Below are positions 19,747-30,142 of a DNA stretch of 64,000 bases, in pieces. Location: positions 50,026 to 114,025 of the forward strand of contig QKMZ01000017.1 in NCBI GenBank assembly GCA_003242885.1. Reading direction: 5' to 3'. Position 1 is the stretch's first letter; every line of letters begins with the position of its first letter. Both the position numbers and the translations under genes were made by a program. The notes under the pieces were generated by a model that was given only the letters and a program-made list of their open reading frames with translations, was not told the DNA's origin and ran no database searches. The DNA is from Candidatus Melainabacteria bacterium (GTDB lineage: Bacteria > Cyanobacteriota > Vampirovibrionia > Obscuribacterales > Obscuribacteraceae).

Positions 19747-20415
19747 ATGACTAGACTGTCTAAGCAACCCATGGCAAAAATGCCTTCAATGTCTGACCAG
19801 CCTGTCCAGACATTGGCTCAAGAAGGCAGCTGGATGTCCCTTCAAGAAGCTGTCCAGGCAACGGGTGTATCGGAAAAAACGTTGCGCCGCTACGTGAAGA
19901 AAAAGGCACTTCAGTCTAAACGGTTGGGCAAACTTGCAAATTCGCCTCTGCAAGTATGGATTACGCCGGAATTTGCAAAGGACGTTAACGACGATATTCC
20001 GGAGGAACAAGATGACCTCGATGTTGTCGATGCGGAGTCGGAAAGCATTGAAGATGAATATATAGAAGAAGACTTTTCACCGGAAGAAAAGCCTCGATCT
20101 AATCCTTCGCAAGAAGTTGAGCAGATCATAAAGACTATCGCAGAACAGTTCGGAAACAAGCTCGACGAGCAGAAGGAAGTCATCTTTCAATTACGTCATG
20201 AGCTGCAGGAAAAGGATACGCAACTGCGTTTGTTGCCTGACTTGCAGAAGAAATTGGAAGAAGAAGAGAAACTCAAAGATTTTGAGACGACCGCATTGAA
20301 GAAGCAAATCGAAGAGCTGAACAAAGAAAATGCTGAGCTAAAAGAAGCGGCTGAACAATCGAGCAAGGCGGCTTCACAGAAAAAAAACTTCTGGGGTTGG
20401 TTCACAGGCAAATAG
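19747..20415 (+). CDS. HTH/coiled-coil DNA-binding protein (replication or partition accessory, plasmid A)
   Basis: WMSLQEAVQATGVSEKTLRRYVKKKALQSKRLG HTH followed by long Glu/Lys/Gln-rich coiled coil; divergent from AEP-like paralogue. Confidence 0.6.
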   Translation: MTRLSKQPMAKMPSMSDQPVQTLAQEGSWMSLQEAVQATGVSEKTLRRYVKKKALQSKRLGKLANSPLQVWITPEFAKDVNDDIPEEQDDLDVVDAESESIEDEYIEEDFSPEEKPRSNPSQEVEQIIKTIAEQFGNKLDEQKEVIFQLRHELQEKDTQLRLLPDLQKKLEEEEKLKDFETTALKKQIEELNKENAELKEAAEQSSKAASQKKNFWGWFTGK

Positions 20416-20545
20416 TTAGTGCGGTGGACCTTCAGCCATCACCTTAATTTCAACGTTGGTGCCCACCGGCTTCAAGGTCGGTCTTTGGACTGATCTGAAC
20501 GCAAAACAAAAAATCTTTGATTTAAGAGCAGTTTGAACTCACCTC

Positions 20546-21268
20546 TTGCAAAGAGAGAAATTGCTGCTAAAAATCCGACTGAACAAAAGAGTAATTTTGT
20601 TCAGTCAAGAGAAACAGCAATGGACCATATATCTACTCTCTGCACTTGCATCCAAAAACATGCCCGCATATACTGAACGATATATCTCGCTAGAAAGATT
20701 TTGTTCAATGCCCGGTCAAGCTGCAATTTTGAAAGACAAGGATATCCAAAACATATTCCAAGTCATTCCGTCTCCTCGAAACAAACTTCTCTTTGCAATT
20801 GGCATATACACCGGGTTACGCATCGGCGAAATCGTCCGCCTCGAAACCGACCAGGTGATTACCGAGAACGGAACAGTCAGAAACAAACTGACTGTCAAAC
20901 GCCTGAAGAAGCGCGGGACTGTCTACAGCGACATTCCCATTCACCCAAAACTAAGATCGTATATTCGAGAATACGCATTGTCGACAACACTTGGGACCTG
21001 GCTCTTCCCGTCCGACCGATCGGCAAGCGGCCATATCGAGCGCGTGCAAGGGCACTACATTCTGCGAAGCGCTTACGATGCACTTCGACTTGATGGAACC
21101 AAAACACATTCAATGCGCAGGACTTTTCTAACAACACTTAGTCGAATGGGTGTGCCACTACGCACGGTGCAAGAGATGTCTGGGCACTCTTCACTTTCAC
21201 AACTGCAGGCGTATCTTGCAGTCGATCCGGAAGACACTCGCGATGCGGTGCATAGGCTGAAATATTAG
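20546..21268 (+). CDS. Tyrosine recombinase/integrase
   Basis: IYTGLRIGEIVRLETDQV, THSMRRTFLTTL, MSGHSSLSQLQAYL (R..HxxR..H..Y). Confidence 0.85.
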   Translation: MQREKLLLKIRLNKRVILFSQEKQQWTIYLLSALASKNMPAYTERYISLERFCSMPGQAAILKDKDIQNIFQVIPSPRNKLLFAIGIYTGLRIGEIVRLETDQVITENGTVRNKLTVKRLKKRGTVYSDIPIHPKLRSYIREYALSTTLGTWLFPSDRSASGHIERVQGHYILRSAYDALRLDGTKTHSMRRTFLTTLSRMGVPLRTVQEMSGHSSLSQLQAYLAVDPEDTRDAVHRLKY

Positions 21269-21270
21269 GA

Positions 21271-22137
21271 ATGATTTCAATGCAGTCGGTTTCCAAAACA
21301 AAATACTCAGAACTGGAAAAGGAAGTAATGCTGCTACTTGCAGCATGGGAATTGATTCTTGACCTGGTTAATTACGACAAACTTGAAATGGACTATTTCA
21401 AGGAAGGAACTGTGATGTTCCAAAATGATGCGCAAAGACGCTTATTTCACGTACTATTCGCAGATTTTTTATCAGCGCCACGATACGAAGCTTTCAGACC
21501 GGGCATGACCGAAAAGGACAAAACAGAAAGCTTTATGCGACTGCTCACAAGGGTGGTGGAAAAACCTTTACTCTCTACAGAAGTTAAGCCGTTGAAAAAG
21601 GCTATTGATAATATCGACAAGTTTTTTGGTGAGAAATTCGTCCTTAATGATATGTGGTTACCCACTATCGATCGACATGCCACCATCAAAATAGATCCGA
21701 AAACTCTTCTCTTGCTATGCGGTAATCATGTAAAACACAGTTTTTCTAGGCTAGAAATAGATGCGAGAGCTTTAGTCAAAGTGTTTAAGGAAAACGACAT
21801 TGATATTGGCATAGACGAAGTATTCATGATACTTCCAGAGTTATTGGAGTGGTTTTTGATTGTTTACTATCAAAATGAGAAATCAATTGTCAATCTCTTG
21901 AACGAACTTCGCTGGGGACTTTATCGCTATATTCGTGAAGAATTCGAAAGAAGTTTCTTTTGGAAAGAGCCATATATGGGCGTAAGACAATACGGGTTCA
22001 ATGTACCAAAGGAATGTGCGACTAGGATTGGTTCACATTGTTATTGGGAATTGATGAACGCCGTTCGACGTGAACCCAATTTCCCATTGTTTGAAAATCA
22101 ACGTGCTTTGCGTTTGATTTTTGACTTTAAATCATAA
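21271..22137 (+). CDS. Hypothetical protein
   Basis: 288-aa ORF closely downstream of integrase; terminator-like GGGCAGGC/GCCTGCCC at 22159-22182. Confidence 0.55.
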   Translation: MISMQSVSKTKYSELEKEVMLLLAAWELILDLVNYDKLEMDYFKEGTVMFQNDAQRRLFHVLFADFLSAPRYEAFRPGMTEKDKTESFMRLLTRVVEKPLLSTEVKPLKKAIDNIDKFFGEKFVLNDMWLPTIDRHATIKIDPKTLLLLCGNHVKHSFSRLEIDARALVKVFKENDIDIGIDEVFMILPELLEWFLIVYYQNEKSIVNLLNELRWGLYRYIREEFERSFFWKEPYMGVRQYGFNVPKECATRIGSHCYWELMNAVRREPNFPLFENQRALRLIFDFKS

Positions 22138-22459
22138 GATAGCTTGCTGAGAGAAATGGGGCAGGCTCTCGAGCGCCTGCCCTTAAGTTCAGTTGATCAG
22201 TGAGTTCGCAATATTAGAGCCGTCCATACAGTTATCAGTGCGAATAACGCAATCAATTCTTGCATTTCAACCTCCTTGGTGTCAGCGTCGAGAATCCTAT
22301 TCTCAATCGCCATGTAAGTGCTTACGAAGGCAGCCGTTACTGCCGTTGTTTGATAGTAGTCGCATACTCAAAAAGTCTATGCCAAAGAAAATCAGGGTAT
22401 ATAACGTATCCACAAACTCTGTAAAAGAAACTTTCTAGACAGTTTAATCGTATCCACTT

Positions 22460-23008
22460 ATGTCGAAACCCAAAAAGTACAAGGACATTCACATTCGACT
22501 GACCGAATGGCAGTTGAAGGAAATTGACCATTTAGTCTTTAGATCAAAGAAGTTCAAAAGCAGAACCAGCTTCATTCGAGCAGCGATTACTTCTCAGCTG
22601 GAAGAGCAGAAGCGAGAAACTGTCCGTACGCAATTCCAACAAGTCATAGACTCTATAGGTCTTTTCCAAGACGAAGTAATCAGTGCCTTGCTTCTTTGTT
22701 GGCGTGCGGCAGCTGAAAGCATTGCAGTAGATCTTGAAATTCAGAGAAGAAATTTGCCTAACAACAGCGAGGAGGAAATAAGTAAGTTAAAAAGACTAGC
22801 CAAAGAACGCTCAAACAAGTGGGCCTCCGAATGGAAAGCAGCTTCGGCTATCGATCTAGCTGAACTGAAGCATTCTCCAAAGAAAACAAAAGTGAGAGCA
22901 ACCAAACCGGTTGATGGACAGCAACTGATCGATAGCGCTGACATTAAAGAACATTATGAAATGGGACAGGCAACCAAAAAGAAAACACGGAAACCGCAGC
23001 AAAAGTAA
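22460..23008 (+). CDS. Hypothetical protein with possible RHH-type N-terminus
   Basis: KDIHIRLTEWQLKEIDHLVFRSKKFKSRTSFIRAAITSQLEEQ. Confidence 0.5.
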   Translation: MSKPKKYKDIHIRLTEWQLKEIDHLVFRSKKFKSRTSFIRAAITSQLEEQKRETVRTQFQQVIDSIGLFQDEVISALLLCWRAAAESIAVDLEIQRRNLPNNSEEEISKLKRLAKERSNKWASEWKAASAIDLAELKHSPKKTKVRATKPVDGQQLIDSADIKEHYEMGQATKKKTRKPQQK

Positions 23009-23187
23009 TACGCGAGCACGGCAGATCTAAGGAAAAATGCTGTACCTGGGCGGAAATACACAAAAAAAGGTTTTCGAATGTTTTACGCGCACCAAAGGCA
23101 CCCAAGTGAAAGTAATTACTTAGCATCTGCTTTCCGCGCGAACATTAGCTTACTTTGGAAAACAATTAGCGGTTTTGACCTTTCAGA

Positions 23188-23877
23188 TTGTGGTATATGA
23201 AGTCGTGCCCACTGAGCAAAACGGCTTCATCGATGAAAGATAGTAGCGACAATAAAGTCAAAGAAACATCCAGTTTCAGCGATAAAAAAACAACACAGCC
23301 TGCAGCCAAAGAAAAGAAGCCTGGCTTGACACTTTGGACCGGGTTAAATGAAGATGCAATCAAAGAACAGATAAGTATCGCACATGTGACGGCCATAGCT
23401 GCTCGTGCCGGGATTACTATCACAAAGGACAATCAGGATCAGGGCCATGATGGGCTTTTCAAGCTCGTCAAAAGTATCAATGGCAAGCAGCGAAACGGCG
23501 CCTTTCCTCTTGCGTTTCAATTGAAAGCGAGTTCAAGGCGGGTGTCAGTAAAGAAAAACGGCGATGTTACTTATCTGATGACGCCTGACGCTTATAACAA
23601 AATTGTCGACTACAACGCCGAAGCGGAAGGGGAACAAGGTGCAGGCGTGCCTTGCATTCTGATTGTTTGTTGGTTGCATGAAAAAGGTGACGACAACTGG
23701 GTAAATAGCGCTCAAGAAGCTCTAACACTGAAAAATTGCTGTTTCTGGAAATATCTTCCAGGTTCACTGAAACAAGTGGAAAACAACAAAACGGTTGCGC
23801 TGGATAAGCTCCTAACTCCCGAGGAGCTACTTAGAGTAATGAGGTTACGGGAAGAGAACAAAAAACTAGATGGCTGA
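23188..23877 (+). CDS. DUF4365-like putative PD-(D/E)xK nuclease
   Basis: ITITKDNQDQGHDGLF...LAFQLKASSRRV; C-terminal LDKLLTPEELLRVM. Confidence 0.6.
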   Translation: MWYMKSCPLSKTASSMKDSSDNKVKETSSFSDKKTTQPAAKEKKPGLTLWTGLNEDAIKEQISIAHVTAIAARAGITITKDNQDQGHDGLFKLVKSINGKQRNGAFPLAFQLKASSRRVSVKKNGDVTYLMTPDAYNKIVDYNAEAEGEQGAGVPCILIVCWLHEKGDDNWVNSAQEALTLKNCCFWKYLPGSLKQVENNKTVALDKLLTPEELLRVMRLREENKKLDG

Positions 23878-25147
23878 TGATCGCATTAATCTAGTAGAAA
23901 TAGCGCACTTGATTTCATATCTTGAGCGAAACGGCTGGCGTGACGAATATAAGGATCAACACGTCCAAATTCTAGGAGGTTTCGACGATGATTCTGGTCA
24001 GCCGCTTAAAATCACAATTCCAAAAGACAAAAAATCAAGAAATTTTCAAATCCTTCTTACAGATGCTCTAGAAATGGTTAGTGCCGTTCAAAAGGAGGAT
24101 TTATCGACTGTACTCGATTACGTAACAGGGGTATCTTACGATGTACTTTCTCTCCGAATTGAAACACCTGGGAATCGCCACACAATTTCGCTAAACTCCG
24201 CAGCGCAGATAGTACCAAATCTTAAACAGCTGATTGGATATGCTGCTACCGGGCTTAAATCTCCACAACCAGTGCATAACGGTCTTTCGAGTGCAGGCAA
24301 GCGAATGGTTGAAACTTGCCAGTTCGGTCAGACCTTTATTGGTAGCTATGGATTCACGGTGCAAGCTCCTATCAAGACTAGTTTTGCACCATCTACGGTG
24401 GCTTATTCTTCAGCAAGTATTGATGAAGACGAAGATGGTGATGATGATAATGAATTGGTTGCAAAGGTAGAAGCAGAATCAAAAATAGAAAAAATTCCTA
24501 TGGAACGACGAGCCCTAATAAGACTGGTGCGCGGTTTAAAGTTCGTCAAAGAAGCTGAGGCAAACAAAAGTGTAGAACCAATTCTAGCCGGTTTTGAAGA
24601 AGGCTTAAGCGCAAATATGTGTGACGCACTCGCATCAATGCTTGAAGTTGACGAAAAACAGAATGCAAGATTCGAATATAGGTTTAGTTGGTCGCCAATC
24701 ATCGAGGTTAAGGATAGAGCGTTTTCTGAATTAATTAGTCTGCCTCCTACTGCGGCGACCAGACTACGCTCGGCATCTAGTCAGATGAAGGTCTTTGAAC
24801 ACACACCGGAGACAGTTACGATAATTGGGTTGCCATCGAGACTTGAGAATAGAGAAGGTGAAAAAGAGAACGTCAGCGCCAGAGATTTTAATGGTGTCTT
24901 TGATGCATCAGATCTGGAGAAGCGCATAACTATAAAAATCCTTCGAGTCTTGGACGGCAAGCTTCCAGTCCCAGGTTTGACTTACATTGGAGTTTTTCTT
25001 GCGTCGAAGGAGCGAGCAGAAGCTTCTCAAGCATGGGATGCGGATAAGCTGATCCAAATTTCCGGAAGGCTCGAGAAAAAAGGAAGAGAATGGTATCTGC
25101 TTAATTCGCATAGTTTTCAGCTGATTCACACTCAAAAGGATGATTAG
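23870..25147 (+). CDS. Hypothetical partner of DUF4365-like protein
   Basis: Overlaps 23188-23877 by 8 bp; NLVEIAHLISYLERNGWRDEYKDQHVQILGGFDDDSGQPLKITIP. Confidence 0.6.
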   Translation: MADDRINLVEIAHLISYLERNGWRDEYKDQHVQILGGFDDDSGQPLKITIPKDKKSRNFQILLTDALEMVSAVQKEDLSTVLDYVTGVSYDVLSLRIETPGNRHTISLNSAAQIVPNLKQLIGYAATGLKSPQPVHNGLSSAGKRMVETCQFGQTFIGSYGFTVQAPIKTSFAPSTVAYSSASIDEDEDGDDDNELVAKVEAESKIEKIPMERRALIRLVRGLKFVKEAEANKSVEPILAGFEEGLSANMCDALASMLEVDEKQNARFEYRFSWSPIIEVKDRAFSELISLPPTAATRLRSASSQMKVFEHTPETVTIIGLPSRLENREGEKENVSARDFNGVFDASDLEKRITIKILRVLDGKLPVPGLTYIGVFLASKERAEASQAWDADKLIQISGRLEKKGREWYLLNSHSFQLIHTQKDD

Positions 25148-25234
25148 ATCCTGACACGAATTTGACATCAGAAGTTGCAGATGTAAGCAACAACAAAATG
25201 TTGTGCATAAATGAAAAACTGAAGGAGCTTTCAG

Positions 25235-26581
25235 TTGGACAAAAAAGATCGCCTCATATTAAGTATACAAATTGCACAGCTGCTGGATGATCATATAGAA
25301 GAAGCAGACTTACCATCAGAGTGTGACCGTTTCGGTTTAAATTCTGGCGATGTTGCAGATGCAGATTCAAGCAAGCGTATGTATGTACGCAATCGTCTTG
25401 ATAAATTGAGCGATTTCGATTTCTTAAATATGACAATTCAAATAGAAAAGTGCTATCCAGATTTTGGCATTCGAGAGTCGGCCAGAAAGCATCTAGATGC
25501 GGTTAGTGGTCCGAATATCTCCGATCTGTCTAGGAGGTTGATTATCGATGAATTGGAACATGTTGACCTTTTTGGAGACTACACCAAATTAGACGAAGAT
25601 CTTGAGACTATGTGGCCAATTTCTGAACTAAATTCTCCATATCCGAGAGGCGGTTCTTTGAAAAAGTCTATTATTCAACACTGCATTAGAAATCCTGGAG
25701 ACTGGGATAATACCTTTCTTTTGGACCAATTGGATATCATTGGCTGTTCAAGAACTTTATTTTTCGAATTCCTTGAAAAAGTTGTTCATCCAAATTCTAG
25801 GAGAAAAGAGAAACAGCAAAATTTGGTTGATGCAATTAATCAGCACCTGAAAAACGATGGTTACCATTTCATTCAAACAAGCTCTATATCAGGGTATCCA
25901 ATATTCAAAATTGTTGCAGTCGGTGGAGGTGTAGCCGGTGCCCCCAAGAATTTGATCTTCGCAGCGGATGGTCCTAAGCCTGAAATTGTACTTTCAGACG
26001 CAATCAATAATGATATTCGCATTGTTAAAAACGCTGACAACTGCTTAGTTTACGACAGACCCATCGGAAGTAATGGTTTGTCGAAACAAGACATGCTCGA
26101 TTGGTGGAAAGATCTCAAAGGCATTGAAAAAACTGACGAAGCTCGAAAAAATCTGGTTGAGCGCTTGTCAAAGTCACTTGCTTCCATTGGTGAAAGAAAT
26201 TTGTTCTATTGCTATTACAAGATGTTCAAAGCAAGAGGTGATCATTTTCCTGCATTGGTTCCGCAAGTCTATCTTCATTATGATCCGTATACCATAAAAC
26301 AATTGGGTGGTTTTTCTCGGCTTGCAAGACAGCGGATGGACTTTCTAATTCTCTTCAGTTCGTCAGTGAGAGTGGTCATAGAAGTCGATGGCTCACAACA
26401 TTTTTCTGATGCTGGAATTGCTTCATTGAAACTGTATGCAGAAATGGTTGAAGCAGATAGAGATTTGAAATTAGCCGGCTATGAAATCTACAGGTTCGGA
26501 GCGAATGAACTGTGTGGCAAAGAATCAGAGAAAAAAATTCAAGAGTTTTTCAGTCGTCTTGTAAAAAAGCACGGAGTTTAA
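25235..26581 (+). CDS. AbiJ-N-terminal-like protein with C-terminal DUF559-type PD-(D/E)xK domain
   Basis: FFEFLEKVVHPNSRRKEKQQNLVDAINQHLKNDGYHFIQTSSISGYPIFKI and QRMDFLILFSSSVRVVIEVDGSQHF. Confidence 0.6.
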   Translation: MDKKDRLILSIQIAQLLDDHIEEADLPSECDRFGLNSGDVADADSSKRMYVRNRLDKLSDFDFLNMTIQIEKCYPDFGIRESARKHLDAVSGPNISDLSRRLIIDELEHVDLFGDYTKLDEDLETMWPISELNSPYPRGGSLKKSIIQHCIRNPGDWDNTFLLDQLDIIGCSRTLFFEFLEKVVHPNSRRKEKQQNLVDAINQHLKNDGYHFIQTSSISGYPIFKIVAVGGGVAGAPKNLIFAADGPKPEIVLSDAINNDIRIVKNADNCLVYDRPIGSNGLSKQDMLDWWKDLKGIEKTDEARKNLVERLSKSLASIGERNLFYCYYKMFKARGDHFPALVPQVYLHYDPYTIKQLGGFSRLARQRMDFLILFSSSVRVVIEVDGSQHFSDAGIASLKLYAEMVEADRDLKLAGYEIYRFGANELCGKESEKKIQEFFSRLVKKHGV

Positions 26582-26891
26582 ATGCGAGCTCTGACAAGGA
26601 CCATGAGTAAAAGCCAGCTCCAGCGGGTATAACATACACTGCACAACATAATGTTTTTCCCAACCTTCGAATCGAGAGACTAGGACGAACAAAAAGTTTT
26701 TTCACTATCCGCATACGCATGATTTTCTGAAACGAAACGATTTTCGTATTCTTAGTCCTGACGCGCCGGACAATTACAGTTTTAATAACTCGTGGATTCA
26801 TAATGATGACCACTTTTTAACTGCCTTTGAGCTGGAAGAAAAGGGAGTTGTTGAAGCAACTAGTAAACACCTAGAAGACATTCTCTACCTG

Positions 26892-27677
26892 GTGAAGGAT
26901 ATTCATGACGTTTATGGCTGGCTTTTACAAGATTTCGCAAAGAAACCGCCGCCACTGTCGAAAAGTAGCGTCCAAGCTGGCGGTAACTGCTTTATGGAAT
27001 GTAGACGCCTACTTACGGTAGGAGTAATCACTCTATTGCGCGGACACGTGGGCGATTCTGCGATGTACGCTCGTCGCGCAATTGAATCGATGTGTTTTGC
27101 AGTAAGAGCTTGGTCTGACGACCGAGCTGCAAATGCGTGGCTAAATTTCCTCAAAAGCAAAACGGCTTCTAAGAAGTATAGAGATATGTTTCCCCTGATG
27201 AGGCTTTTGGGAGAATGGAAGGAGAATTTTCAAAACGGTCCTCGAGTATATGCTCAGTATGAATGGTTGTCGAATCAAGTTCATCCGACATATTCTTCTA
27301 TGATGTTCGCTCAACGACGAGAGGAAGATGAAGAGGAAAAGGAGACTACTTTCAATTTAAGTTACTTCGATGCGGAAAACGGTCCCCACCTTTTAGCAAC
27401 GATGTACTTCGAAATTTTGAGTACGCATCTTGCAATACTTTATTGTGTGGCAGAATACGTTCTTCAAAATGATGAATCCTACGCTCAGGAAATCTTCCTT
27501 CCTTTTTTAGATGGCACAAAAATCGAATACTTGATGCAACGAGAGCGCTGGAAAGACGCAATGACGACTATCGGCGGCAATGCGCCTCAAAAAGTCAACC
27601 GCGCGTCAATTGACCAAGCCGAACGCATTATCAACAACCTGAAATCAGTAGATAAGGCTGACTCTGAAAAATTGTGA
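26892..27677 (+). CDS. Hypothetical protein
   Basis: Long ORF from GTG; frame stays open upstream to 26652 with no ATG, so the 5' end is uncertain. Confidence 0.5.
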   Translation: MKDIHDVYGWLLQDFAKKPPPLSKSSVQAGGNCFMECRRLLTVGVITLLRGHVGDSAMYARRAIESMCFAVRAWSDDRAANAWLNFLKSKTASKKYRDMFPLMRLLGEWKENFQNGPRVYAQYEWLSNQVHPTYSSMMFAQRREEDEEEKETTFNLSYFDAENGPHLLATMYFEILSTHLAILYCVAEYVLQNDESYAQEIFLPFLDGTKIEYLMQRERWKDAMTTIGGNAPQKVNRASIDQAERIINNLKSVDKADSEKL

Positions 27678-27807
27678 TTGCATAGCGAAAGCAGAGTTAA
27701 GAACCCTGTATCGCCAACCTACCTTGTCCGATAATGGCAATTATGTTCCTGAATGAAGTTTTGGGGTCAAATGTAATACCCAAAAGTTCGCGCAGTTTGA
27801 TTGTGCC

Positions 27808-28629
27808 TCAGGAGTCAGTAAACAATTGCTGCTCTCTGTCTATCTGAATCCAAGGTGGCTCGGCACCTTCTCCTTCGCCTATTGTCAGGTCATGGTGTTC
27901 GAGATACGCAATCACTGTTCCGTGAGTAAAGTTAGCTACTAGACTGAAGAAAAGTTGTAGCGAATTACAAAGGTCATTTATGGCTTGTTGATCAGGACCA
28001 TTCACAGTCGGCTCTATCCCATACGTCTGAAACCATGCCACATTCATCATTTGGTCAATCATATTGTTACGGTAAAGTGTGCCGCCATCATTGCTTGACT
28101 GCATGTGCCATCCGACGATAGTTTCATTTCGATTTTTTTCATGCAAATCAAGTTGGGTTTCAAAAGCCCTATTGATTGGGCCGCCATCATAGTGTGCAAG
28201 CAATTTGTCCCTAACGAATTTGGCTCGTTTCAAATAGTCAATGTGCTCACTGTCGGAAAGATGTTTTTCAAGCAAATTCCAGTAATCAACAAGTTCTTGT
28301 CGGCTTCGAATTATTTTCCACATCCTAGAGTTCGGATCGTTCTCATGCTTTTGGAGAGGTTCTATAACAACCTTAATAGCTTCCGCCGCAACGGCTGAAT
28401 TCCAGCGCATGAAGTGCCAAAACAGGCCGCGGCAAATAACATCCAAATGAGCACTCTTTTGACGCATCCCAAGAATGAATTCAACTCCAGGCGATAGATT
28501 AATGTCATTCGCGATGCGCATAAGGCGCAGGATAAAGGGCCAATCTTTGGTTTTTCGAAGTCCATGCATATCAATTCCGGTCGAATTAAAGACCTTTGGC
28601 AATACAATTGGCTGTTGATCAAAGTTCAT
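27808..28629 (-). CDS. Hypothetical protein
   Basis: 273-aa ORF. Confidence 0.55.
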   Translation of the reverse strand: MNFDQQPIVLPKVFNSTGIDMHGLRKTKDWPFILRLMRIANDINLSPGVEFILGMRQKSAHLDVICRGLFWHFMRWNSAVAAEAIKVVIEPLQKHENDPNSRMWKIIRSRQELVDYWNLLEKHLSDSEHIDYLKRAKFVRDKLLAHYDGGPINRAFETQLDLHEKNRNETIVGWHMQSSNDGGTLYRNNMIDQMMNVAWFQTYGIEPTVNGPDQQAINDLCNSLQLFFSLVANFTHGTVIAYLEHHDLTIGEGEGAEPPWIQIDREQQLFTDS

Positions 28630-28800
28630 TTATTCCGCTCCAAAATTGTGAATGAAACAGATTTAGATACCGATGCGATTTTAAACTTCTTTTGCAGAAG
28701 TTGTTCCTTAGGAGAATGAGAGTGCCATCATGGACAACTGTTGGCAAAGGTATATGTCAAATGGGTATTAATTCAACAGTCATTCCGGAGCAACTCCATG

Positions 28801-29088
28801 CCATTAGACACCACGCACATAGAGACTTTGATAGAAGCCTACACCGAAGCAGCCGTTCAGGCTCAACGTTTCGCCGATAAGTACAGCAAAATCTACATTG
28901 AAGAGTCCAGGTTTTATAATGAACGAGCTGAAGAATTTCTTGCTCACGCTACAGCGGCTAAGGCGCTCGAGCTAGACCAATCCCTCCAGGACTTTGCTCT
29001 CTACGCCGCAGAACTTAAGAAACATGATCAAGACGACTTAAGTGCAGCGAAGAAATTTTTTCAGGTACGAAAAGCTCTCTGGGAGTAG
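28801..29088 (+). CDS. Small helical hypothetical protein
   Basis: ATG at 28801; ORF ends directly before repeat site 1. Confidence 0.5.
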   Translation, partial: PLDTTHIETLIEAYTEAAVQAQRFADKYSKIYIEESRFYNERAEEFLAHATAAKALELDQSLQDFALYAAELKKHDQDDLSAAKKFFQVRKALWE

Positions 29089-29093
29089 AACAT

Positions 29094-29102
29094 TACCAAG
29101 AA
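29094..29102 (+). repeat. Module-border repeat, site 1 (TACCAAGAA arm)
   Basis: aACATTACCAAGAATttgct. Confidence 0.7.
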
Positions 29103-29103
29103 T

Positions 29104-29292
29104 TTGCTCGTTAGCGTTTCTTGCTCTTCGATTCTTGATCCGGAACATGCAAGCTTGAATAGGATTATGACTGAGAAAGATGATGGCAAAAATGAAATTC
29201 GCAAAGAGTCAATCACGACCCTGAGTGTTTGTGCCCTTGCCGTTCTGACGATAGTAACCACTGGAAATCTTGAATTTAGCCAAAAGCACTGA
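29104..29292 (+). CDS. Small hypothetical protein with one predicted hydrophobic segment (module 1)
   Basis: ORF lying between repeat sites 1 and 2. Confidence 0.35.
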   Translation: MLVSVSCSSILDPEHASLNRIMTEKDDGKNEIRKESITTLSVCALAVLTIVTTGNLEFSQKH

Positions 29293-29376
29293 GGTGTGTT
29301 GCTGTCTCTCGGTGAGAAGCGGCGAAAACGGCGCACGTTGAAGGAGCTACCAGCTCCAAAAGAGTAGCCAAAACAT

Positions 29377-29400
29377 TACCAAGAATGACTGAAATTGGTA
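29377..29400 (+). repeat. Module-border repeat, site 2 (TACCAAGAA-tgactg-AAATTGGTA)
   Basis: Perfect TACCAA/TTGGTA inverted arms in 24 bp. Confidence 0.7.
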
Positions 29401-30119
29401 CCGCTATGACAGATGACGAAATTATCGAAAGCGTTCGGCATTCTTTGATCGTTCTTGGAGTCGGGGATATTAAGAGGGCCTATGAAGGACGTTCGTTAGT
29501 TGGAGCTTTTACACTGTGTTGCTGTTTGCTCGATTCAGCTTCTGGATATTGTTGCAATGGCAACAACTTTGAGTCATTTTGCGTCCAGTTTTTGCACAAG
29601 GTAAATCGAAAGTATAGACAAATTCAGCAGTTGCTATACACTGCGTTGCGAAACGGACTTGTGCATTCACATTCCCCTGGGATCCGACTGGAGAATGGAA
29701 AGATTTGGCGATTCGCTCTTAGTACTGAAAATCCGGAAAAGCATCTGACAAAATCAGAATTCGGTGACCAGGTAGAAGTATTTTTAAACCTCGATTGTTT
29801 CATTGCTGATGTTGAAGAAGCAATAAACAGATACTTCATTTCGGTGTCCGATTTGAAAGATCCTCATAGGAAACGGAAACACCTTTTGGAACACGCAAAG
29901 AACGTCGGATGGCTCAAGATTTCTAGAGAATTCGAACAACAAGATTGCGCAGGAATTCTCTTGCGTGGGCTTGTTACCGGTACAGGCTTTCCTCAAGATA
30001 AACAATTTGTCCCACAGCCAACAGACGCGACTGTATTTCAGAGGAAGAAAATGGAGCCGGAAAAGAAGCGCAAAAAAAAGTCTCAAATACCCGGCTTCTT
30101 ACTCCCGAAAGATGAGTGA
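29385..30119 (+). CDS. Hypothetical protein (module 2)
   Basis: 244-aa ORF between repeat sites 2 and 3; LLYTALRNGLVHSHSPG motif. Confidence 0.55.
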   Translation: MTEIGTAMTDDEIIESVRHSLIVLGVGDIKRAYEGRSLVGAFTLCCCLLDSASGYCCNGNNFESFCVQFLHKVNRKYRQIQQLLYTALRNGLVHSHSPGIRLENGKIWRFALSTENPEKHLTKSEFGDQVEVFLNLDCFIADVEEAINRYFISVSDLKDPHRKRKHLLEHAKNVGWLKISREFEQQDCAGILLRGLVTGTGFPQDKQFVPQPTDATVFQRKKMEPEKKRKKKSQIPGFLLPKDE

Positions 30120-30142
30120 AAGCTGCTTCATTGCACAAACAT

